This document shows, piece after piece, positions 40,335 through 47,700 of a stretch of DNA of 51,764 nucleotides. The translations under genes were made by a program, and so were the position numbers. Positions within the stretch are counted from its first letter, which is position 1. The number at the start of each line of letters is the position of its first letter. The stretch is from Streptomyces sp. S3(2020) (lineage in GTDB: Bacteria > Actinomycetota > Actinomycetes > Streptomycetales > Streptomycetaceae): assembly GCF_013044505.1 (NCBI RefSeq), contig NZ_JABERD010000057.1:1-51764 (forward strand), given 5' to 3'. The notes under the pieces were generated by a model. It saw only the letters and a list, made by a program, of their open reading frames with translations. It had not been told where the DNA came from and ran no database searches.

Positions 40335-40976
40335 TCACGGCGCCAGCAGCAGCACGTCCGCGCGGGACTTCGCGGCCTCGTGACGCCGGGCCACGTCCTG
40401 CCAGTTGACGACGGCCCACATCGCCTCGATGAAGTCGACCTTCTGGTTCTTGTACTGGAGATAGAAGGCGTGCTCCCAGGCGTCGAAGACGAGGATCGGC
40501 ACCGAGCCCTGCCCGACGTTGCCCTGGTGGTCGTAGACCTGCTCGACGATCAGCAGACCGCTGAGCGGCTCGTAGGCGAGGACGCCCCAGCCCGAACCCT
40601 GGGTCGTGGCCGACGCCTTGGTCAGCTGGGCCTTGAGGTTGGCGAAGGACCCGAAGGACTCGGTGATGGCGTCCGCGAGCTCGCCCACCCCGTCCACGGC
40701 CAGCGGCTCGCCACCGCCGTCGCCGGTCATGTTGTGCCAGTAGATGGAGTGCAGGATGTGCCCGGAGAGGTGGAAGGCCAGGTTCTTCTCCAGGCCGTTG
40801 ATCGCCCCCCACGTCTCCTTGTCCCGCGCCTCCGCCAGCTGCTCCAGCGTGTCGTTCGCGCCCTTCACATACGCCGCGTGGTGCTTGTCGTGGTGCAGCT
40901 CGATGATCTCGGGGCTGATCACGGGGGCGAGCGCGGAGTAGTCGTAGGGCAGTTCGGGAAGCGTGTAGACGGGCAT
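40335..40976 (-). CDS. sodF: iron superoxide dismutase
   Basis: A 213-residue cytoplasmic Fe-type superoxide dismutase. The four metal ligands are H28 (ELHHDKHHAAYV), H76 (GHILHSIYW), D165 and H169 (VFDAWEHAFYL). The second-shell pattern and length fit the Streptomyces Fe/Fe-Zn enzyme. GAGGGG lies about eight bases before the ATG. In Streptomyces, sodF is repressed by nickel-bound Nur while the nickel enzyme SodN takes over. A matching Nur box stands directly upstream, and the 3' UTR looks like the s-SodF small RNA. Confidence 0.97.
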   Translation of the reverse strand: MPVYTLPELPYDYSALAPVISPEIIELHHDKHHAAYVKGANDTLEQLAEARDKETWGAINGLEKNLAFHLSGHILHSIYWHNMTGDGGGEPLAVDGVGELADAITESFGSFANLKAQLTKASATTQGSGWGVLAYEPLSGLLIVEQVYDHQGNVGQGSVPILVFDAWEHAFYLQYKNQKVDFIEAMWAVVNWQDVARRHEAAKSRADVLLLAP

Positions 40977-40993
40977 GAAGGGGTCCCCTCAAA

Positions 40994-41025
40994 AGCTTGT
41001 TGCAACTAGCTTGCAATAACAAGCT
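40994..41025 (-). promoter_or_regulatory. Nur box at the sodF promoter
   Basis: TTGCAA-CTAGC-TTGCAA at 41000-41016 is an exact match to the published Nur pattern tTGCaA-N5-ttGCAA. An outer perfect inverted repeat, AGCTTGTT (40994-41001) and AACAAGCT (41018-41025), encloses it. It lies 18 bases before the sodF start codon and overlaps the probable -10 region, as needed for nickel-dependent repression. Confidence 0.85.
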
Positions 41026-41033
41026 AACAGCAA

Positions 41034-41065
41034 AAAGCCCCCGTGTGATCCAGCACGGGGGCTTT
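41034..41065 (-). terminator. intrinsic terminator of the permease gene
   Basis: Read leftward, a 12-bp perfect stem, AAAGCCCCCGTG with CACGGGGGCTTT, loop of eight, running into TTTTTGC. It is 16 bases beyond the permease stop and insulates sodF from readthrough. Confidence 0.85.
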
Positions 41066-41081
41066 CGGCCGGCCGGGTCCG

Positions 41082-42464
41082 TCAGCTCGCCGAGGCACGC
41101 CCGCGCTGCCGGGCGTAGCCGACCGCCGCCAGGAACAGGGTCATCCCACCCGTGAAGTACAGCTGCACCCGCGTATCCGCCTCCCGGGCCATCAGTACGA
41201 AGATCGCCGCCATCCCCGCCACGGCGACCCACGTCAGCACCGGGAACGCCCACATCCGTACGGTCAGCAGTTCCGGTGCCCCGCGTTCCAGGCGGCCCCG
41301 CAGGCGCAGCTGGGAGACCGCGATGAAGCCCCAGACGACGAGGATGACCCCGCCGATCATGTTGAGGAGCCAGGAGAAGACGTCGTCGGGCCGCCAGTAG
41401 CTCAGCACCACACAGGCGAACCCGAAGACCGACGAGGCCAGCACGGCGACCCGCGGGACCCCGCCCGACACCCGGCCCAGCGCCTTGGGACCCTGGCCGC
41501 GCGCGACCAGGGAGTAGGCGATGCGCGAGGAACCGTAGATGTTGGCGTTCATCGCACTCAGCAGTGCCACCAGCACGACCACGTTCATCAGCTGACCCGC
41601 ACCGGGGATACCGAGCGAGTCCAGGGCGGCGACATACGGTCCCTTCTCGACGACCGCGGCCGAGTCCCACGGGACCAGCGTCACGATGACCGCCATCGAG
41701 CCGATGTAGAAGAGCGCGATGCGCCACATCGCCGTACGGACCGCGCTCGCCACCCCCCGCACCGGGTCCTCGGACTCCGCCGCCGCGATGGTGACCGTCT
41801 CCAGACCGCCGTACGCGAAGACGGAGGCGAGGATGCCGATGACCAGCCCCTCGCTGCCGTTGGGGAGGAAGTCGGAGAGGTTCGACGCGCCGGGGGAGTC
41901 CGTGCCCGGAAGCACGCCCGCGACCGCCAGCACGCCCAGCACCAGGAACAGACCGATCGCGCCCACCTTCAGCGCCGCGAACCAGAACTCGAACTCACCG
42001 AAGTTCTTCACCGCGGCGAGGTTGGTCGCGCAGAAGACCACCATGAAGAGCGCCACCCAGGCCCACTCCGGCGTCCCCGGCAGCCAGCCCGTCACGATCT
42101 TCGCCGCGCCGATGCCCTCCAGGCCCACGGCCGTGCAGAGCAGGATCCAGAAGGACCACCCGGCGGTGAAGCCGGCCCAGGGCCCGATCGCCCGCTCGGC
42201 ATGCGCGGAGAAGGAACCCGAGGAGGGGTAGGCGGCCGACATCTCGCCGAGCATCCGCATCACCAGCATCACGAGGAGACCGGAGAGGACGTAGGCGACG
42301 ACGATCGAGGGACCGGCCGCGGCGATACCCGCGCCGGAACCCACGAACAGGCCCGCTCCGATGACACCGCCGAGGGCGATCATCGACAGGTGGCGCTGCT
42401 TGAGGCCGTGGGACAGGGAGACGTCCGGCTCTTGTGGAGCCTCGACGGAGGTGGTGCTGGGCAT
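41082..42464 (-). CDS. APC family amino-acid permease
   Basis: A 460-residue membrane protein with about twelve helices. The opening HGLKQRHLSMIALGGVIGAGLFVGSGAGI is the signature of the amino-acid transporter (AAT) branch that includes GABA, asparagine and aromatic permeases. The segment YPSSGSFSAHAERAIGPWAGFTAGWSFW and the later PEWAWVALFMVV fit the same branch. ATG 42464 is favoured over a TTG eleven codons upstream; the ribosome site is weak. Transcribed alone between a terminator at 42514-42545 and its own at 41034-41065. The exact amino acid cannot be read. Confidence 0.93.
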   Translation of the reverse strand: MPSTTSVEAPQEPDVSLSHGLKQRHLSMIALGGVIGAGLFVGSGAGIAAAGPSIVVAYVLSGLLVMLVMRMLGEMSAAYPSSGSFSAHAERAIGPWAGFTAGWSFWILLCTAVGLEGIGAAKIVTGWLPGTPEWAWVALFMVVFCATNLAAVKNFGEFEFWFAALKVGAIGLFLVLGVLAVAGVLPGTDSPGASNLSDFLPNGSEGLVIGILASVFAYGGLETVTIAAAESEDPVRGVASAVRTAMWRIALFYIGSMAVIVTLVPWDSAAVVEKGPYVAALDSLGIPGAGQLMNVVVLVALLSAMNANIYGSSRIAYSLVARGQGPKALGRVSGGVPRVAVLASSVFGFACVVLSYWRPDDVFSWLLNMIGGVILVVWGFIAVSQLRLRGRLERGAPELLTVRMWAFPVLTWVAVAGMAAIFVLMAREADTRVQLYFTGGMTLFLAAVGYARQRGRASAS

Positions 42465-42513
42465 GGGCGTGGTTCGTCCAGTGCGTGAGACGGGCAAAAA
42501 CGCCCACAGTCTT

Positions 42514-42545
42514 GGCGGCCTCCCTGGTCAGAAGGGGAGGCCGCC
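42514..42545 (-). terminator. hairpin terminator of the sulfonate operon
   Basis: An 11-bp perfect stem, GGCGGCCTCCC (42514-42524) with GGGAGGCCGCC (42535-42545), 10-base loop. It lies 32 bases after the tauD-type stop and before the permease gene, on the leftward strand. Confidence 0.7.
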
Positions 42546-42577
42546 CACCATCCGGACGTATCCGGTACGGACCGTGA

Positions 42578-43468
42578 CTACGCCGCCACGCTCGTGTAGT
42601 GCGACGCGTCGCCCTCCACCGCGTAACTCTCCTTGCCCTCGACACCGACGGGGATGTCCCCGGCGACGGTCACCCGGTGCAGGCGGCGCGCCTGCCGGTC
42701 GTAGTTGTCGACGGCGTAGTGCTGGGTGATGCGGTTGTCGAAGAGCACGAGCTGGTTCTCGGACCAGCGGTGGCGCAGGATGTGCTCCGGCTTGGTCACA
42801 TACGACTGGAGCAGGTCGAGCAGCTTGCGGGACTCGCCCACCGACAGGCCGACGATCCGCTGGGCGAACCCGCCGATGAACAGCCCGCGTTCGCCGGTCA
42901 GCGGGTGGACGCGGACCCCGGGGTGGGCGGTGCGGTACGTGATCGAGGTGAACTGGGCGCGCTGGGCGGCCTTCTCCTCGTCGAGGTCCTCCGAAGGGAC
43001 CGCGTAGTCGTAGTCGTTGGTGTGCTCGGCCCACAGGGTGTCGGCCAGCTGCCGCAGCGGCTCCGGGAGGCTGCGGTAGGCGGCCGCCGAGCTGGCGATC
43101 AGGGTCTCGCCGCCGTACGGCGGGAGCGTGATGCTGCGCAGGGTGCTGGCCTGCGGCGGGTTGAGGACGAAGGTGACGTCGGTGTGCCAGTGGTTGGCGC
43201 TGCCCTGCTCGCTGTCGACGGGCAGCACGTTCGCCGCGCCGTCGACGGCGGGCACCGTCGGGTGGGCGGTGGTGAGGTCGCCGAAGTGGCGGGCGAAGGC
43301 CTGCTGGCCCTCGTCGTCCAGGTGCACGTCGTCGAAGACGAGCGCCTTGTGGACGTTGAGCGCCTCACGCAGGGCGCCGACCGTCTCCTCGTCGAGCGGC
43401 TTGGCGATGTCGACGCCGGAGATCCGCGCGCCGATGTGGGCGGTGACCTTGGTGATCTCGATGCTCAT
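42578..43468 (-). CDS. tauD: TauD-family Fe(II)/2-oxoglutarate dioxygenase
   Basis: A 296-residue oxygenase that hydroxylates sulfonates or alkyl sulfates so that sulfite or sulfate is released. The iron ligands are H95 and D97 (NHWHTDVTF) and H250 (FDNRITQHYAVDNY); R265 in RRLHRVTV should hold 2-oxoglutarate. Length fits the TauD/AtsK group. AGAGGA precedes the ATG at 43468. It is the last gene of the leftward operon, only eleven bases after the LLM oxidoreductase. Choice between taurine, alkylsulfate or another organosulfur substrate cannot be made. Confidence 0.92.
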   Translation of the reverse strand: MSIEITKVTAHIGARISGVDIAKPLDEETVGALREALNVHKALVFDDVHLDDEGQQAFARHFGDLTTAHPTVPAVDGAANVLPVDSEQGSANHWHTDVTFVLNPPQASTLRSITLPPYGGETLIASSAAAYRSLPEPLRQLADTLWAEHTNDYDYAVPSEDLDEEKAAQRAQFTSITYRTAHPGVRVHPLTGERGLFIGGFAQRIVGLSVGESRKLLDLLQSYVTKPEHILRHRWSENQLVLFDNRITQHYAVDNYDRQARRLHRVTVAGDIPVGVEGKESYAVEGDASHYTSVAA

Positions 43469-43479
43469 GGGATGTCCTC

Positions 43480-44811
43480 TCAGACCAGGGTGGCGGTGTA
43501 CTGGTTGGCGGGGCGGGGGAGGCCGTAGCGCTCCCGCAGGGTCCGGCGCGGTCCGTACTCCTCGCGGAGCAGGCCGCGGGCGCGCAGGATCGGGACGACG
43601 TGGTCGACGAAGAGGTCGAGGCCGGACGGCAGGACGGCCGGCATGATGTTGAAGCCGTCGGCGGCACCGAGCGTGAACCACCGCTCGATCGCGTCGGCGA
43701 CCTGTTCGGGCGTCCCCGCGAAGGTGAGGTGCCCGCGCCCGCCGCCGAGCCGCCCGACGAGCTGCCGCACGGTGAGGGACTCCCGCCGGGCGAGCTCGAC
43801 GATCAGCGTGTACCGGCTCTTGGCGCCCTCGATGGCGTCCTCGGTGGGCAGATCGGCGGGGAGCCGGCCGTCCAACTCCAGGCTTCCCGGCTCCAGTTGC
43901 AGCAGCCGCTCCAGGCGGTCCACCCCGTGCGTGTACACGATGTGGTCCTCCAGGACCTGCTCGGCCGCCCGCGCCTCGGCCTCCGTGGACCCGATGACCG
44001 GGACGATCCCGGGCAGCACCTTGATGTGCTCCGGGTCCCGGCCGGCCGCCGTGGTACGTGACTTGAGGTCGGAGTAGAAGTCCTGCGCGTCCTTGAGGGT
44101 CTGCTGCGCGGTGAACACGGCCTCGGCGTACCGCGCCGCGAACCGCTTCCCGTCCTCGCTCGACCCCGCCTGCACGAGCAGCGGGTAACCCTGGGGCGAG
44201 CGCGGCACGTTGAGGGCGCCCTCGACACTGAAGTACGTCCCCTGGTGCCGGGGCGGATGGATCTTGCCGTCGTCACCCCACACACCGGCCGACTTGTCGC
44301 CGACGATCGCGTCGTCCTCCCAGCTGTCCCAGAGCTTGAGGGCGACATCCAGGAACTCGGTGGCGCGGGCGTACCGTTCGGCGTGCGCGGGTTCGGCTTC
44401 GAGCCCGAAGTTCCGGGCCGCTTCGGCACCGGCGGTGGTGACGATGTTCCAGCCCGCCCGGCCGCCGCTGATGATGTCCAGCGAGGCGAACTTACGGGCC
44501 AGGTTGTAGGGCGAGTTGTACGACGTGGACGCCGTGGCGATCAGCCCGATGTGCTCGGTGGCCGTCGCCAGCGCGGTGAGCAGCGTGAGCGGCTCCAGCG
44601 CACCGGCCGGCCGCTGCGCGATGTTCCCCCACAGCTGCGGGCCGTCGGCGAGGAAGAGCGAGTCGAAGGTGCCGCGCTCGGCGGTCCTGGCGAGCCTGAC
44701 GTAGTGGTCCAGCTCGACATGCGCGAGCGGATCACTCTCGGGCAGCCGCCACGAGGCTTCGTGGTGCCCGGTGTTCATGAGGAAGGCGTTGAGATGGAGC
44801 TGGCGGGTCAT
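43480..44811 (-). CDS. LLM-class flavin-dependent monooxygenase, NtaA/SnaA/DszA type
   Basis: A 443-residue two-component flavin monooxygenase. The N-terminal LHLNAFLMNTGHHEASWRLPESDP, the block YVRLARTAERGTFDSLFLADGP and ISGGRAGWNIVTTAGAEAARNFG are characteristic of the NtaA/SnaA/DszA branch of the luciferase-like family. It differs from SsuD, which is shorter. It would use reduced FMN from a separate reductase; none is encoded in this operon. Lying between ssuB and tauD it probably desulfonates or oxidises an organosulfur substrate. ATG 44811 with AGGGACC upstream. Confidence 0.92.
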   Translation of the reverse strand: MTRQLHLNAFLMNTGHHEASWRLPESDPLAHVELDHYVRLARTAERGTFDSLFLADGPQLWGNIAQRPAGALEPLTLLTALATATEHIGLIATASTSYNSPYNLARKFASLDIISGGRAGWNIVTTAGAEAARNFGLEAEPAHAERYARATEFLDVALKLWDSWEDDAIVGDKSAGVWGDDGKIHPPRHQGTYFSVEGALNVPRSPQGYPLLVQAGSSEDGKRFAARYAEAVFTAQQTLKDAQDFYSDLKSRTTAAGRDPEHIKVLPGIVPVIGSTEAEARAAEQVLEDHIVYTHGVDRLERLLQLEPGSLELDGRLPADLPTEDAIEGAKSRYTLIVELARRESLTVRQLVGRLGGGRGHLTFAGTPEQVADAIERWFTLGAADGFNIMPAVLPSGLDLFVDHVVPILRARGLLREEYGPRRTLRERYGLPRPANQYTATLV

Positions 44812-44847
44812 GCGGGGTCCCTGTCTGTGTCTTTGGTCTTTGTCTTT

Positions 44848-44874
44848 CAGCCCGTCCGGCGTTTGAGGACGAGG
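44848..44874. repeat. dispersed Streptomyces CCGTCCGGCGTTTGAGGAC element
   Basis: The sequence CAGCCCGTCCGGCGTTTGAG followed by GACGAGG is, from memory, one of the most abundant short intergenic elements in Streptomyces genomes. It lies inside the sulfonate operon, between ssuB and the LLM gene, in the 76-base gap. Its role is unknown. Confidence 0.6.
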
Positions 44875-44887
44875 AAATCCCCGACGC

Positions 44888-45613
44888 TCACCCCACTCCC
44901 TCGGTCACCCCCAGCGCCGCAAGCAACCGCTCCCGGTACTCCCCGAGCAACGGATCCCGATACGACCGCGGATGGGGCCGCTCGATGGTCAGATCGAGAC
45001 CCACCCGCCCCTCCTCCAGCACCAGCACCCGATCCGCCAGCACGATCGCCTCATCCACGTCATGCGTGACCAGCAGCACCGACGGCCGATGCCGCTCCCA
45101 CAACTCCCGCAGCAGCGCATGCATCTTGATCCGGGTCAGCGCGTCCAACGCCCCGAACGGCTCATCGGCCAGCAGCAGCTCCGGCTCCCGCACCAGCGAC
45201 CGCGCCAGCGCCGCCCGCTGGGCCTCGCCCCCGGACAACTCATTGGGCCAGGCCCGTTCCCGCCCCTTCAGCCCGACCTCCTCAAGGGCCGCCCGCCCCC
45301 TGTCCTCCCCGTCCGTCCCCAGCAGTACGTTGTCCAGGACCCGGCGCCACGGCAGCAGCCGCGAGTCCTGGAAGACCACGGACACCCGCTCGGGCGCGGT
45401 GAGCTGACCACTGCCGACGACCTCGTGGTCCAGCCCCGCGATCGCCCGCAGCAGCGTGCTCTTGCCGGACCCGCTGTGCCCGAGCAGGGCGACGAACTGT
45501 CCCGCGGGAATGTCGAGGTCGATACCGTCGAGGACGACCCGCCCGTCGAACGACCGGGTCAGACCCCGGAGTTGGACGGCCGGCCGGGTCAGCTGCTCAG
45601 TGTGCGCCGCCAT
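44888..45613 (-). CDS. ssuB: ABC transporter ATPase, aliphatic sulfonate type
   Basis: A 241-residue ATPase of the nitrate/sulfonate/taurine importer family. Walker A is GHSGSGKST at residues 45-53, the Q-loop FQDSRLLPWRRVLDN (with the family's RLLPW), signature LSGGEAQR, Walker B ELLLADEPFGALDALTR, and H-loop LLVTHDVDEA. The start overlaps the end of the permease gene by 25 bases. With ssuA and ssuC it makes a complete uptake system that supplies the oxygenases encoded downstream. Confidence 0.93.
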   Translation of the reverse strand: MAAHTEQLTRPAVQLRGLTRSFDGRVVLDGIDLDIPAGQFVALLGHSGSGKSTLLRAIAGLDHEVVGSGQLTAPERVSVVFQDSRLLPWRRVLDNVLLGTDGEDRGRAALEEVGLKGRERAWPNELSGGEAQRAALARSLVREPELLLADEPFGALDALTRIKMHALLRELWERHRPSVLLVTHDVDEAIVLADRVLVLEEGRVGLDLTIERPHPRSYRDPLLGEYRERLLAALGVTEGVG

Positions 45614-46434
45614 GACAGCACCCTCCGTTCGATGAGGCGGACCGTGCTGTCGGAGGCGAGTCCGAAGATGCCGTAGACGACGAGTCCGACGAGGATGACG
45701 TCCGACTGGCCGTAGTTCTGGGCCTGGAACATCATGTAGCCGAGTCCGCTGGTGGCGTTGATCTGTTCGAGGACGACCAGGCCGAGCCAGGAGCCGGTGA
45801 CACCGAGCCGGAGACCCACGAAGAATCCGGGCAGTGCGCCGGGGATGACGATCTGCCGGATGAACTGGTACCGGTTCAGCCCCTGCACCTCGGCGAGTTC
45901 GACGAACCGGCTGTCGATGCCGGACAGCGCGGCGTGGGTGTTCAGATAGATCGGGATGTAGACGACGATCGCGATGATGGCGATCTTGAAGGTCTCGCCG
46001 ATGCCCAGCCAGAGGATGAACAGCGGGATCAGACCGAGGGTCGGGATCGCCCGGTTGAGGTTCACCGTCCCGTCGATGAGCGCCTCCCCGACCCTGCTCA
46101 GCCCGGCCGCCAGCGCGAGGGCGACCCCGGCGACGAGGCCGATAGCGAACCCGGAGGCGGCGCGCTGGAGCGAGGTGAGGATGTCGCCGATCAGGGTGCC
46201 GTCGGTCCACAGATGGGCGCCGGTCTCCACGACCGTCCAGGGCGCCGGGATCGCGGCCGGGTCCAGCCGTCCGGCGGCGGAGGCGACGGCCCAGAGGACG
46301 AGGAAGAGGGCGGGGCCGATGAGACGGCTGGCCGGCAGACGGCGGCCGGGCGACAGGCCCCGCCGTTTGCGTCGTACCGCTTTCGAGGGTTCCGCGACGA
46401 CCGGTGCCGTCGCCGTCGTGGTCACAGCACTCAC
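45589..46434 (-). CDS. ssuC: ABC transporter permease, aliphatic sulfonate type
   Basis: A 281-residue inner-membrane protein with about six helices and the BPD_transp_1 EAA-type loop (ELAEVQGLNRYQFIRQIVIPGALPGFFVGLRLGVTGSW). GTG 46434 is preferred: it overlaps the substrate-binding gene stop (GTGA) and has GAGGAG eight bases upstream. An internal GTG at 46425 is also in frame. The ATPase gene overlaps its end. It pairs with SsuB and SsuA for import of sulfonates. Confidence 0.92.
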   Translation of the reverse strand: MSAVTTTATAPVVAEPSKAVRRKRRGLSPGRRLPASRLIGPALFLVLWAVASAAGRLDPAAIPAPWTVVETGAHLWTDGTLIGDILTSLQRAASGFAIGLVAGVALALAAGLSRVGEALIDGTVNLNRAIPTLGLIPLFILWLGIGETFKIAIIAIVVYIPIYLNTHAALSGIDSRFVELAEVQGLNRYQFIRQIVIPGALPGFFVGLRLGVTGSWLGLVVLEQINATSGLGYMMFQAQNYGQSDVILVGLVVYGIFGLASDSTVRLIERRVLSWRRTLSS

Positions 46435-47498
46435 TTCCGGTACTCCTCTGCTACGGACTTCGCGGCGATGCCCTCGAAGCGGTGGTCGAAGAGCGAGGAC
46501 ACGTCGAACTTCTTCACGAACCCGCCTTCCGCCAGCAGATCGGCGGTCTCCTGCTCCCAGCGGATCGCCTCGTCCCAACTCGGCGAGAACAGCGGCTTGT
46601 TGGCGAGAGCGGTGATGCCCTGCGCCTGCGCGAGAGTCAGGTTCTGCGTCTTGACGTAGAACTCCTCGTTCCAGATGTCGGGGTTCTCGTACGTCCAGAC
46701 CTGGCCCTTCGCCCAGAAGGGGATGTAGGCGGCGACCGCGGCCGCCTTCGCCTCGTCGCCCAGCACGGTGGCCGGCGCCCACAGCAGGTTGAGCAGGTCG
46801 ACCACGTCCGTGGTGATCAGCCGGGCACCCTTCGCCTCGTACTGCGCGATGTACGCGGGCGACTGGGTGTTGGGCAGCGGGGCGATGTCCACCTGGCCGG
46901 ACTGAAGGGCGGTGAAGAACTGGTTGCTGGTGAGCGGGACCAGCTTCACGTCGTCGTACGCGAGGCCCGCCTTCTTCAGCGCCCGCAGCAGCACGACACC
47001 CTGGGCCTGACCCTGCGAGAAGGCGAGCTTCTTCCCCCGGAAGTCCTCGACGGAACGTATGTCGCTGCCGGGCTTGGTGGCGAAGACGTAATTCGGCTTA
47101 CGGGTGATGTTGATCGCGACGATCTTCGTGTCGAAGCCCTGGTAGTGCGCCTGGATCGGCGGAATTCCCGCGTTGTTGGCGAGGTCCAGGGACTTGGCGC
47201 GAAAAGCGTTGATGACATCGGGTCCTGCGCCGATGTTCACCCAGCTCGACACCTTGAAAGGCAGCGCGCCCAACTCGGCGAGTTTGAACTGGAGTTGCTG
47301 GGTGCCGGAGTAGGACGAGACCTTCAGGCCGGTGCCGGCCGGGACCTTGTCGGCGAGCGGGGCGGTCGAGGCGCCCCTGCTGCCGGTGGCGGCGCTGGAC
47401 TCGGCGCAGCCGCTGAGCCCGGCGACACCGGCCGCGGCGCCCACGAGCGAGGTCAGGAACAGCCGCCGGTCTATGCCGGACGTACGGGAAAAAGGCAT
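46431..47498 (-). CDS. ssuA: sulfonate ABC transporter substrate-binding lipoprotein
   Basis: A 355-residue periplasmic-binding-protein fold of the SsuA/THI5-like group. The N-terminus GIDRRLFLTSLVGAAAGVAGLSGCAES combines a twin-arginine pair with a lipobox (LSGC), so it is probably a Tat-exported lipoprotein. The ligand domain has SWVNIGAGPDVINAFRAKSLDLANNAGIPP and FRGKKLAFSQGQAQGVVLLRALKKAGL. First structural gene of the leftward sulfonate operon. A 12-codon cysteine-rich leader ORF ends 100 bases before its start. AGGGAG lies about nine bases before the ATG. Confidence 0.93.
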   Translation of the reverse strand: MPFSRTSGIDRRLFLTSLVGAAAGVAGLSGCAESSAATGSRGASTAPLADKVPAGTGLKVSSYSGTQQLQFKLAELGALPFKVSSWVNIGAGPDVINAFRAKSLDLANNAGIPPIQAHYQGFDTKIVAINITRKPNYVFATKPGSDIRSVEDFRGKKLAFSQGQAQGVVLLRALKKAGLAYDDVKLVPLTSNQFFTALQSGQVDIAPLPNTQSPAYIAQYEAKGARLITTDVVDLLNLLWAPATVLGDEAKAAAVAAYIPFWAKGQVWTYENPDIWNEEFYVKTQNLTLAQAQGITALANKPLFSPSWDEAIRWEQETADLLAEGGFVKKFDVSSLFDHRFEGIAAKSVAEEYRK

Positions 47499-47597
47499 GG
47501 GAGGACTCCCTGAATTGATGCATGAGAAAAACGCGTTGAACGGCGTACGGAAGAAATTTCACGCAGCAGAAATGAGCGCGTCACACGGGGCGACAGG

Positions 47598-47636
47598 TCA
47601 GCAACAGAAGGTGCGACAGTGCAGGTGAGGGCTCAT
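47598..47636 (-). CDS. cysteine-rich leader peptide of the sulfonate operon
   Basis: A 12-residue ORF, MSPHLHCRTFCC, then TGA. Three of its last six residues are cysteine and the last two sense codons are TGT TGC. Its ATG is the predicted +1 of a TTGACA promoter, so it should be translated as a leaderless message. It lies 100 bases before ssuA with no gene between. Polycysteine leaderless ORFs upstream of sulfur operons act as cysteine-responsive attenuators in mycobacteria; the same role is inferred here. Too short for standard gene finders. Confidence 0.6.
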   Translation of the reverse strand: MSPHLHCRTFCC

Positions 47637-47643
47637 GAACAAG

Positions 47644-47673
47644 ATGCTCCCGGTCGTGCGGAACCCGTGTCAA
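47644..47673 (-). promoter_or_regulatory. promoter of the sulfonate operon
   Basis: Consensus -35 TTGACA (47673-47668), 18-bp spacer, -10-like GAGCAT (47649-47644). The first base of the leader peptide ATG is eight bases beyond. It lies within the 65 bases after the ROK gene stop, so the operon has its own promoter. Confidence 0.55.
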
Positions 47674-47700
47674 TATTCGGAGTTTCTGAATTAAGTCCGC

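Noticed and set aside
46425..46434. Internal GTG at 46425 as the ssuC start
   Set aside because: GTG at 46434 has GAGGAG at the right distance and a GTGA overlap with the ssuA stop, so it is preferred, though only three codons differ.
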